From CAYOEZ01 sp964402955 (lineage in GTDB: Bacteria; Chloroflexota; DTOL01; DAOUCN01), in contig CAYOEZ010000254.1 of the NCBI GenBank assembly GCA_964402955.1, forward strand, positions 1-6,363: a stretch of DNA of 6,363 nucleotides, read 5' to 3'. Of this stretch, positions 1 through 5,715 are shown piece by piece. The position numbers were made by a program, and so were the translations under genes. The notes beneath the pieces are model-generated. The model worked only from the letters and a program-made list of their open reading frames with translations. It had not been told where the DNA came from and searched no databases. Position 1 is the stretch's first letter. Each line of letters starts with the position of its first letter.

Positions 1-324
1 AAGGATGGCCCCAAGCTGCCCAGGGGCAATTCATGCCCCAATCTCTGGTATCATGTGCAATTCTACTGGGAGGGCAGCCTGGTCATGTGCGATCGCGACT
101 TTGACGGGCTGCATGATCTCGGCAACGTCAAGGACGGCGTGATGAAGGCGTGGAACGGTGCACTGATGCGCGATCTGCGCCGCAGGCACGTCAAGAACGA
201 CTACAACGGCGTCTCTCCGTGCGACACGTGCAGCGAGTGGGCGTGGTGGAAACCGACCCCGTACTCGTCGCAGGGCAACCGTCCCACGGAAGCGGGAGCG
301 CCATTGGATGTCAGCAGCCAGTGA
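1..324 (+). CDS. Radical SAM protein, C-terminal SPASM domain (5'-truncated by window edge)
   Basis: Frame 1 is open from base 1 to a TGA at 322-324, giving the last 107 residues of a longer protein. The visible part has the cysteine layout of a SPASM/twitch auxiliary-cluster domain: C12, then Gly25-x4-C30 (the Gx4C signature), a conserved GNV-x-W-N stretch at about 41-52, then C74-x2-C77 followed by aromatic residues. In the SPASM family these cysteines bind one or two extra [4Fe-4S] clusters C-terminal to the radical SAM core. The core, with its CxxxCxxC motif, must lie upstream of the window. The C12-x17-C30 spacing equals C288-x17-C306 in the second radical SAM gene at 2304-3497, so the two may be related. 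After C77 only about 30 polar, Pro/Gly-rich residues remain, which suggests few C-terminal cysteines and a twitch-like rather than full seven-Cys SPASM domain. Substrate unknown. Confidence 0.8.
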   Translation, partial: KDGPKLPRGNSCPNLWYHVQFYWEGSLVMCDRDFDGLHDLGNVKDGVMKAWNGALMRDLRRRHVKNDYNGVSPCDTCSEWAWWKPTPYSSQGNRPTEAGAPLDVSSQ

Positions 325-388
325 TCTGCCAAAGATGTCATCGTCACGGTAACGGTCTACGTGTTTTACGGAGAGTGGGAGGGCGAAA

Positions 389-607
389 GTGCAGATTCTT
401 TATGATGTCAAGAAAGACCTGCTTTACGTCCGGCTGGACGACCAGAAGCAGGCAGTAATAAACAGGCGCCTCTCGGAGGATGTTGTGTTGGACATTGGCG
501 AGGGAGACAGAATCGTAGGTATCGAGATCATGGACGCTTCCAAGCATCTTCGCCTTGAGAGGCTGTTGCCTGTGGAGTATCAAGTCACGTCTGGAGTCAT
601 GGCGTAA
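389..607 (+). CDS. DUF2283 family small protein
   Basis: This is a 72-residue protein starting at GTG. A strong Shine-Dalgarno (GGGAGGG, 377-383; GGAGG core 6 nt from the start) fixes this start, and the stop is TAA. The sequence matches the DUF2283 pattern: YD-x-x-x-D-x-LYVRL near the N-terminus, an SEDVVLDIGEGDRIVGIEI block around residues 29-47, and MDASK at 48-52. This is a compact mostly-beta domain that nearly fills the protein, as usual for the family (about 60-75 aa). The function of DUF2283 is not established. Members are often found beside small toxin-like genes such as DUF4258, but no such partner is seen here. It lies 64 nt after the SPASM gene on the same strand and may be co-transcribed with it. 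No signal peptide or membrane segment is visible. Family assignment is firm; role is unknown. Confidence 0.82.
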   Translation: MQILYDVKKDLLYVRLDDQKQAVINRRLSEDVVLDIGEGDRIVGIEIMDASKHLRLERLLPVEYQVTSGVMA

Positions 608-865
608 AGTGTGATCTACGGCTGCAAACACATGCACGCCGACGATGCTCTGCGGGAATCTTCGGGGGGCGTGGCGTCGCGATAGGCGCGGTGTCTTTGC
701 GTCGGAGTGCGGCGGCGGGCGCGAGCGGTCTGCCGAAATTGCTGCTCACGCAAAGCGGGTACGAACATGGATCGCAGCGACTGCGCCGTACCAAGTACCT
801 TGTGCATTCTCCTGTTGCGATAGTTGTCGCGTCGTTACCGGCCACAGCGATCGAAAGGCGACCTA
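608..865 (+). other. Intergenic region without a convincing gene
   Basis: These 258 nt separate the DUF2283 gene from the cobalamin-radical SAM gene. Short open frames exist on both strands, but none has a ribosome binding site, a recognisable motif or a plausible protein composition. I found no clear -35/-10 pair. The only structure noted is a nested inverted repeat at 758-792, annotated separately. The stretch could hold a promoter for the two downstream radical SAM genes, but I cannot point to one. Confidence 0.5.
758..792 (+). repeat. Nested inverted repeat upstream of the B12-radical SAM gene
   Basis: GGTACG (758-763) pairs with CGTACC (787-792), and inside it CGCAG (773-777) pairs with CTGCG (781-785) around a 3-nt loop. 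The two stems are joined by an asymmetric internal loop (9 nt and 1 nt). GTACC occurs again right after the structure (795-799). It ends 73 nt before the start codon at 866. There is no following T-run, so it is not a terminator. It may be an RNA element, a protein site, or chance in GC-rich DNA. Confidence 0.3.
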
Positions 866-2302
866 ATGCGTGTCTTGTTCATCTACCCTGATATTGAGGG
901 CGCACAGCACTACGGCGCCAAGAAGTACTACCACGGCATCGGCTACCTTTCGAGCGTGCTCAAGGCCAATGGCCATCAGACAAGCCTGATCTATCTGGCG
1001 GGAATGATGAGCAAGGACGATTTCCTGCGCGCCGTGGCCGAGCGCTCGCCCGACCTGGTGGCTTTCTCTTCGACCACCAATCAGTTCCCGTACGCCCGGC
1101 TCTATGCGCAGCATATCAAGTCGCAAAGCCCGCGCCTGCCGATCATCGTTGGCGGTACGCACCCGACCTTGACGCCTGAGGAAAGCGTGCTCGTACCCGA
1201 TATCGACTACATCTGCGTCGGCGAGGGCGAGTATGCCTTGCTTGACCTTTGTAACGCGCTGCAAGCCGGCGGCGAGACCTCCAAGATCAAGAACATCTGG
1301 CTGCGACGCGACGGCAAGGTAGTGCGCAACCCCATGCGCCCGCTCATCCAGAACCTGGAGTCGGTGCCGTTTGCCGATCGCGAGCTGTTTGACTTCGATG
1401 CAATCCTCAAGCAGGACAACGGCTGGGTGGACATGATGGCCGGGCGCGGCTGCCCGTACGATTGCTCGTACTGCTGCAATCCGGGCCTCAAGGATACGTT
1501 CCATGGCCTGGGCAAGTACACGCGCTACCGGCCGGTCGAGAACGTCATGGCTGAGGTCGCCGAGCTTGAGAAGCGCTACCGCTTCAAGACTCTCAATTTC
1601 CAGGACGACGTTTTCACGCTCAAGCACGATTGGACGCACGAGTTCTGCACGTCCTACACGGGGCACGGCTTCAAGTACCCCTTCTGGGTGAATACGCGTG
1701 TTGAGCGCGTCGAGGAAGAGGCCGTTGTCAAGGAGTTGGCCGCTGCCGGCTGCCGTGGCATTCGCGTGGGGCTGGAGTCGGGCAACGAAGACCTGCGCCG
1801 CGACGTCCTCAAGCGCAAGATGTCGAACGATACGATCCGCAAGACGTTCCGCCTGGTGCAGAAGTACGGCATGGACACGTATACGTGCAACATGCTGGGC
1901 CTGCCCGGTGAGACGCCTGAGATGGTGCAAGAGACGATTGACTTCAATCGCGAGCTGGCGCCCACCCAGTTCCAGTTCTCCGTCTTTTACCCGTACCCGA
2001 TGACCGAGCTGCACGACATCGTCATCGAGAAGGGGTACTACAAAGAGGGCGATCACACGACGAGCTACTACGACAAGAAGTCGGTGCTGACGCTGCCGAC
2101 GTTGACGCAGGAGCAGATCGTCTACTATCACGACAAGTTCAGCGAGCTGAAGTGGGAGCTGAACCTCAAGCGGCGCAGCTCGGCTCGACATAAGGTGTAC
2201 TCGGCCTTGCGCCGACTGTACAGGGACGACACGCCGCGACTGCGCCGACACCTCAACGCGGCGCGCCGCCTCAAGAATCGTTTGCTCGGTAGGAGAGGAT
2301 AG
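866..2302 (+). CDS. Cobalamin-binding domain radical SAM protein (class B type)
   Basis: This is a 478-residue cytoplasmic Fe-S enzyme. The ATG at 866 is chosen because AAAGG (854-858) sits 7 nt upstream and the protein then begins MRVLFIYPD, the first strand of a B12-binding Rossmann fold; an in-frame TTG at 824 is less likely. Residues 1 to about 140 form the cobalamin-binding-like domain, with GGTHPT at 96-101 and CVGEGE at 117-122. The classical DxHxxG cobalt-ligand motif is absent, as in many class B radical SAM proteins. The radical SAM core follows, with GRGCPYDCSYC giving C196-x3-C200-x2-C203 for the [4Fe-4S] cluster. Further core motifs are VGLESGN at 301-307 and LPGET at 346-350. 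The last 44 residues are very basic (17 Lys/Arg). Family members use SAM, and often cobalamin, for radical methylations or rearrangements; the substrate here is unknown. The stop TAG lies 1 nt before the next radical SAM gene, so the two are almost certainly translated from one message. Confidence 0.9.
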   Translation: MRVLFIYPDIEGAQHYGAKKYYHGIGYLSSVLKANGHQTSLIYLAGMMSKDDFLRAVAERSPDLVAFSSTTNQFPYARLYAQHIKSQSPRLPIIVGGTHPTLTPEESVLVPDIDYICVGEGEYALLDLCNALQAGGETSKIKNIWLRRDGKVVRNPMRPLIQNLESVPFADRELFDFDAILKQDNGWVDMMAGRGCPYDCSYCCNPGLKDTFHGLGKYTRYRPVENVMAEVAELEKRYRFKTLNFQDDVFTLKHDWTHEFCTSYTGHGFKYPFWVNTRVERVEEEAVVKELAAAGCRGIRVGLESGNEDLRRDVLKRKMSNDTIRKTFRLVQKYGMDTYTCNMLGLPGETPEMVQETIDFNRELAPTQFQFSVFYPYPMTELHDIVIEKGYYKEGDHTTSYYDKKSVLTLPTLTQEQIVYYHDKFSELKWELNLKRRSSARHKVYSALRRLYRDDTPRLRRHLNAARRLKNRLLGRRG

Positions 2303-2303
2303 A

Positions 2304-3038
2304 ATGTCTTTGGGCACGTATCTGAGCTACGCGAAATACGCTCCGCGCATGTTTTGGAAGAAGGGCTCCTTGCCCCTGTACTTCATTTTGTTCGTCACCA
2401 AGAACTGCAACGCGCGCTGCGGCCACTGCTTGCTCGGCAGCCACATCCGCCATACAGGTGAGCTCACGATTGACGAGCTCGAGAAGGTGTCAGCCAGCAT
2501 GGACGACATGATCTTCTTCACCCCAACCGGCGGCGAGCCGTTCCTGCGCAAGGACCTGGGCGAAATCGTCAAGGTCTTCCACCGCAACAATCATGTCCTC
2601 AATTGCGGCATTCCATCGAACGGGAGTCTCACGGCTCGCAACGTCGAGATCTGCAAACAGATCCTTGATGAGTGCCCGGGCATGGACCTGCACCTGGACA
2701 TTTCGATTGACGGCATCGGCGACGACCACGACAAGTTCCGTGGCTTCCCCACGCTCTACGAGCGGGCGATCCACACCTACAAAGAGGCGCGGCAGTTGGA
2801 GAAGCACTACCACAACTTCAGCGTCTGTATCCAGATCGCCGTCAGCGGATACAACCACACCATCCTGAAGGACATCTACCGCGAGCTCAAGGAGAAGGTC
2901 GGCGTCAACACCGTGTTCACCCTGCTCTTCCGCGGCGGGCCCAAGGATCCCGGGGGAACATACAGCGCGCCGATTGACCCGCACGCTGCCGACTTCGACA
3001 TCGCCAACTACGAGGCGTTCCACCAGATGCTTGAGTAG
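2304..3038 (+). CDS. Radical SAM protein, catalytic-core half ending at an in-frame amber codon
   Basis: This 244-residue product starts at ATG 2304, with AGGAGAGG (2291-2298) inside the end of the preceding gene, which indicates translational coupling. Residues about 25-230 form a radical SAM core. FVTKNCNARCGHC gives C35-x3-C39-x2-C42 for the SAM-binding cluster, TPTGGEP at 73-79 is the SAM amino-group contact, and LHLDISIDG at about 132-140 is a typical barrel strand. The frame stops at TAG (3036-3038), but the same frame continues with matching coding sequence to 3497, giving a 397-codon gene of normal length for the family. As written, the product keeps the core and loses the whole auxiliary-cluster domain. 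SPASM-containing enzymes generally need that domain, so the truncated protein may be inactive or altered. A sequencing error or a recent nonsense mutation are the simplest explanations. Confidence 0.8.
   Translation: MSLGTYLSYAKYAPRMFWKKGSLPLYFILFVTKNCNARCGHCLLGSHIRHTGELTIDELEKVSASMDDMIFFTPTGGEPFLRKDLGEIVKVFHRNNHVLNCGIPSNGSLTARNVEICKQILDECPGMDLHLDISIDGIGDDHDKFRGFPTLYERAIHTYKEARQLEKHYHNFSVCIQIAVSGYNHTILKDIYRELKEKVGVNTVFTLLFRGGPKDPGGTYSAPIDPHAADFDIANYEAFHQMLE
3036..3038 (+). other. In-frame amber codon splitting the radical SAM/SPASM gene
   Basis: Codon 245 of the gene begun at 2304 reads TAG, between GAG and GAG codons. Single-base changes would restore Gln (CAG), Glu (GAG), Lys (AAG), Trp, Tyr, Ser or Leu. 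The genes ending at 2302, 3605 and 4199 all use TAG as their normal stop, which argues against genome-wide reassignment of amber. An AGGAG overlaps the codon (3037-3041), but no in-frame ATG, GTG or TTG follows until GTG at 3138, so local re-initiation looks unlikely. Confidence 0.85.
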
Positions 3039-3497
3039 GAGAACTTCAAGCAGGAGCTGACCGGCTACTACAAGCTGCCCTTCGGCGATATCATCAATGC
3101 CAAGCGCATCATTCGCCCCAAGCTGATCGCCAAGACAGTGCGCACGCGCAAGTACCAGATTCCCTGCTACGCCGGCACGTTGGGCGGCGCCATGTTCGCC
3201 GACGGTGAGGTGCTGGCGTGCGAGCTGCAGACCGAGCGCATTCTGGGTAACGTGCGCGACTATGACTACGACTTCAAGAAGGTGTGGTTCTCGGAGAAGG
3301 GCGAGGAAGCACGGCACTGGATTCGCGACGAGAAGTGCTTCTGCACCTACGAGTGCCAGTATACCGTCAATATCCTTTTCAACCCGATGATGTATCCGCA
3401 GATCCTCAGGGAATACGCTCTGCTTAAGCTGGCTAAGGCCAAACATCGCATTACCGGAGGCAAGTCGCCCGCGCCTGTCTTCATCGGCGACGCCTGA
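3039..3497 (+). pseudogene. C-terminal SPASM half of the interrupted radical SAM gene
   Basis: This is the continuation, in the same frame, of the gene begun at 2304. The first possible start inside it is a GTG at 3138 (119 residues to the TGA) with no good ribosome binding site, so independent translation is doubtful. Numbering through the amber codon, it holds the auxiliary-cluster cysteines: C288, G301-x4-C306 (SPASM Gx4C signature), then C345-x-C347-x3-C351 in the segment KCFCTYECQ. The 33 codons between the amber codon and GTG 3138 are also ordinary coding sequence (for example KLPFGDI), so nothing has been lost except the one sense codon. Intact motifs on this side suggest the interruption is recent, artefactual or suppressed. 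It ends 43 nt before the terminator hairpin. Confidence 0.75.
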
Positions 3498-3540
3498 GGC
3501 GCCGCTCTTTAGAATGACGGGGGGCAGTCTACTGGGGACG

Positions 3541-3584
3541 CAGGGAAGGGTGCGGAGGAATTCCTCTGCGCCCTTTCCTGTTTT
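3541..3584 (+). terminator. Rho-independent terminator of the radical SAM unit
   Basis: Bases 3541-3560 and 3561-3580 are complementary over all 20 positions when G-U is allowed: 17 Watson-Crick pairs and 3 wobbles (3545/3576, 3551/3570, 3554/3567). TTTT follows at 3581-3584. In RNA the central GGAAUUCC would form the loop. On the opposite strand the three wobbles become A/C mismatches and no T-run follows, so the element is built for the + transcript. It lies between the TGA of the radical SAM gene and the convergent TPR gene. Confidence 0.75.
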
Positions 3585-3604
3585 CCCTGGCGGCTGCCCT
3601 GGCC

Positions 3605-4120
3605 CTAATCGCGAAACAACTGCTGCACATCAATCTGCTGCTCTCTGATGGCGTGGCTCAGTTGGTTTTGCGTGATGGCACCCTGCTCAATCAGGATCTC
3701 GCCGAATTTCTTGCGCACCCCCGCGCTCGCCGCGTCGCTTTGGGCCTGCGCGGCAGCGTCCAACTGCTGGCGGGTGATGTAGCAGTGCGTGAGCAGATAG
3801 TCTCCCAACGGCGCCACGGGACGGTCGGTCACATCGCCGTCGGAGGTCTCTATGATCGGCTGCCCCACCTTCTCGTGTTCAGCGATGGCCAGCCACTCCT
3901 TGGCCTGCACGTTGTCCGGGTTCAGGACTAGGACTTGACGCAGGCAGGCAATGGAATCGTCGAGGGAAGCGACGATTCCTGACAGCCAGAACCAGGCCTG
4001 CTCGTGCCGGGGGTCTGCTTGGACAACGCGGCGTAGCAGAGCCTCGGCCTCCTCCGGCCTGTTGGCCTTGTTAGCCGCCATGGCCTGATCGAACAGGGTG
4101 GTGATGTTGCTATCTGGCAT
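3605..4120 (-). CDS. TPR protein with C-terminal tandem MshEN/GspE-N-like motifs
   Basis: This protein has 171 residues. It starts at ATG 4120 with GGGAGGG (4125-4131) 4 nt upstream and stops at TAG. Residues 5-72 contain two tetratricopeptide repeats, the first ending in ADPR and the second in LNPDNVQ, the usual TPR helix-turn pattern with Asn/Asp-Pro caps. An acidic linker (about 84-102) leads to two 23-residue copies of a shared motif, at 105-127 (LGDYLL...IT..QL) and 139-161 (FGEILIEQGAIT..QL...REQ). They match each other at 8 of 23 positions. This motif resembles the N-terminal domain of GspE/MshE ATPases, whose tandem form binds cyclic di-GMP in MshE. Copy 1 lacks the basic residue before LG and has Cys where Gly is usual, so ligand binding is uncertain. 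No signal peptide or membrane segment is seen. It lies 78 nt after lpdA on the same strand, probably in one operon. Confidence 0.8.
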   Translation of the reverse strand: MPDSNITTLFDQAMAANKANRPEEAEALLRRVVQADPRHEQAWFWLSGIVASLDDSIACLRQVLVLNPDNVQAKEWLAIAEHEKVGQPIIETSDGDVTDRPVAPLGDYLLTHCYITRQQLDAAAQAQSDAASAGVRKKFGEILIEQGAITQNQLSHAIREQQIDVQQLFRD

Positions 4121-4164
4121 GGGACCCTCCCGTTCAAACGCACCAGACTGCTATGCCAACGGCG

Positions 4165-4199
4165 CTCGTGTGCTGCGCCCGGATCTCGTGTGCTGCGCC
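4165..4199 (-). repeat. 15-bp direct repeat, 20-bp period, at the lpdA 3' end
   Basis: CTCGTGTGCTGCGCC occurs at 4165-4179 and again at 4185-4199 (+ strand), an exact match with 5 bases (CGGAT) between. The second copy ends on the last base of the lpdA stop codon. It looks like a small tandem duplication in the lpdA-TPR spacer. One copy can also form a weak 5-bp stem (GGCGC 4161-4165 with GCGCC 4175-4179). No T-run follows, so it is not a clear terminator. Confidence 0.6.
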
Positions 4200-5611
4200 T
4201 ACAAGTGGATAGCGCCCCCCAGCGCGGCGTGCGCAGCTTCCATTACGGCTTCGGCCACCGTGGGATGCGCATGGACCGTGTGGGCGAGCTCCTCGACCGT
4301 CGCCTCTAGGCGGATGGCCAGGGCAAGTTCGGCGATGATTTCGGTGGCCATGGGGCCGACCATGTGCATACCGAGAATCTCGCCGTACTTGCTCTCGGCC
4401 ACCAGCTTGACCATGCCGCCGCGCTCGCCCAGGATGCCGCTCTTTGAGCTGGCGCGCATGGGGAACTTGCCGATCTTGACCTCGTACCCCTGGGCCACGG
4501 CTTGCTCCTCGCTGAGACCGATGCTGGCGACCTCGGGATGCGAGTAGACAGCGCGCGGTATGGCGTTATAATTGAGAGGATGCACATTTTGGCCGGCGAT
4601 TGTCTCGACGGCGACAATCCCCTCAGCGGATGCAACATGCGCCAGTTGCAGGTGCGCCCCCTGGCCGGCGAGCGTGATGCAGTCGCCAATGGCATAGACA
4701 CCGCTGACGTTGGCGCGCATATTGCCGTCCACGACCACGAAACCCCGGTCTAGCTTGACGCCCACGGCTTCGAGGTTGAGCCCCTCGGTAACGGGCTGGC
4801 GGCCAACGGCCATCAGCAGCTTGTCGGCGGTGATGTCCTCGGCCACGCCATCGGCGCTGGTGACGTGCAGCGTGACGCCTGTCGCGGTCTGCGTGACGGC
4901 GCCGACCTTGGCGTTGGTCAGCATGCGGATGCCGGGCGAGCGGAAGGAACGCGCCAGCTCGGCTGCGCTGTCTTTGTCTTCGAGGGGCAGAATCTGCGGC
5001 AACGCCTCGATGAGAGTCACTTTGCTGCCGAACTCTTGCAGCATGGAGGCAAACTCGACGCCAATGGCCCCGGCGCCGATGATGGCGACATGACCGGGCA
5101 ATTCGCTGAGCGACAGCGCGCCGGTGCTGGAGATAATCGTTTCTTCGTCAATCTTGACGAAGGGCAGGCTCTTGGGAGCGGCGCCGCTGGCAATGATGAT
5201 GTTGCGGCCCTCGATCTCCTGCGTGTCGCCCGCGCCGGTGATGCGCACTCTGCCTGGCGCGACGAAACTCCCTGTGCCCACGAACACGGTGGCCTTGTTC
5301 TTGGCCATCAGTGACTCGACGCCCTTGCGGCGCTCAAGAACGATCTTCTCCTTGCGCGCGATCACGGCGGGCAGGTCGAGGCGCACGTTGTCGGCCAGCA
5401 CACCGAATTCTTTGCCCTCGCGCGCCAGCGTCAGTACCTCGGCGCTGCGCAAGAGAACTTTGGTCGGGATGCAGCCGACATTGAGGCAGGCGCCGCCCAG
5501 ATGTTCCTTTTCGATGATGGCTGTCTTGAGGCCGAGCTGTCCGGCGCGAATTGCCGCGACGTAGCCGCCCGGCCCCGAGCCGATGATGATGATGTCGTAT
5601 GCCTCGCCCAT
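4199..5611 (-). CDS. lpdA: Dihydrolipoyl dehydrogenase (E3 component)
   Basis: This 470-residue flavoprotein reoxidises dihydrolipoyl groups on E2 or GcvH proteins with NAD+, serving 2-oxoacid dehydrogenase complexes or the glycine cleavage system in the cytoplasm. ATG 5611 is chosen because GGAGG (5619-5623) lies 7 nt upstream; the in-frame GTG at 5629 is upstream of that site and unlikely. The FAD-binding GSGPGG is at 11-16. The redox disulfide is C42/C47 in GGACLNVGCIPTK, the NAD-binding GAGAIG is at 179-184, and an AIGD motif contacts FAD near residue 309. The C-terminal dimer-interface HAHPTVAE has catalytic His449 with partner Glu454. Length and motif order are normal for the family. 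No E1, E2 or GcvH gene is in the window, so which complex it serves cannot be told. It is transcribed from the promoter at 5687-5715, and a TPR-MshEN protein gene follows. Mercuric or glutathione reductases share the fold but not this motif set. Confidence 0.96.
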   Translation of the reverse strand: MGEAYDIIIIGSGPGGYVAAIRAGQLGLKTAIIEKEHLGGACLNVGCIPTKVLLRSAEVLTLAREGKEFGVLADNVRLDLPAVIARKEKIVLERRKGVESLMAKNKATVFVGTGSFVAPGRVRITGAGDTQEIEGRNIIIASGAAPKSLPFVKIDEETIISSTGALSLSELPGHVAIIGAGAIGVEFASMLQEFGSKVTLIEALPQILPLEDKDSAAELARSFRSPGIRMLTNAKVGAVTQTATGVTLHVTSADGVAEDITADKLLMAVGRQPVTEGLNLEAVGVKLDRGFVVVDGNMRANVSGVYAIGDCITLAGQGAHLQLAHVASAEGIVAVETIAGQNVHPLNYNAIPRAVYSHPEVASIGLSEEQAVAQGYEVKIGKFPMRASSKSGILGERGGMVKLVAESKYGEILGMHMVGPMATEIIAELALAIRLEATVEELAHTVHAHPTVAEAVMEAAHAALGGAIHL

Positions 5612-5631
5612 GCCAATACCTCCGGTCACAA

Positions 5632-5666
5632 GTCAGGACGTAAGTCGTCAGACGTCAGATTCAGAC
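5632..5666 (-). repeat. Heptad-periodic repeats in the lpdA 5' leader
   Basis: Two adjacent copies of CGTCAGA (5646-5652 and 5653-5659) are flanked in the same 7-nt phase by degenerate copies at 5632-5638, 5639-5645 and 5660-5666. Read on the lpdA strand the unit is TCTGACG. The block lies between the predicted transcription start (near 5680) and the ribosome binding site (5619-5623), where a repressor or an RNA-binding protein could act. It could also be a simple replication-slippage repeat. Confidence 0.45.
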
Positions 5667-5686
5667 TCCGGGTGCTGTCGCGATAC

Positions 5687-5715
5687 ATGATACAGGAAGA
5701 TCGGAGCGGTGTCAA
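5687..5715 (-). promoter_or_regulatory. Sigma-70-type promoter of lpdA
   Basis: On the - strand, TTGACA (5715-5710, a perfect -35 consensus) is followed after exactly 17 bp by TATCAT (5692-5687, 5 of 6 bases of the -10 consensus). Transcription would start near 5680, leaving a leader of about 70 nt before the lpdA ATG at 5611. No other pair of comparable quality was found in the window. Confidence 0.75.

Noticed and set aside
695..755. Inverted repeat CTTTGCGT (695-702) / ACGCAAAG (748-755)
   Set aside because: Only 8 bp with a 45-nt loop and no extension on either side; likely chance.
608..865. Cobalamin riboswitch before the B12-radical SAM gene
   Set aside because: No B12-box-like conserved block or matching set of helices could be recognised in this gap.
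863..2317. A 484-codon open frame on the - strand opposite the cobalamin-radical SAM gene
   Set aside because: It mirrors a GC-rich coding gene whose motifs on the + strand are unmistakable. The antisense translation is Val/Leu/Arg/Ala-rich without motifs.
3036..3038. Amber recoding to pyrrolysine or genome-wide TAG reassignment
   Set aside because: The genes ending at 2302, 3605 and 4199 all end naturally at TAG, and radical SAM proteins are not known pyrrolysine hosts. Local suppression remains possible but is not supported by the sequence.
2490..3446. A 318-codon open frame on the - strand across the interrupted radical SAM gene
   Set aside because: It is a shadow of the + strand coding frame with low-complexity Val/Leu/Asp composition and no recognisable domain.
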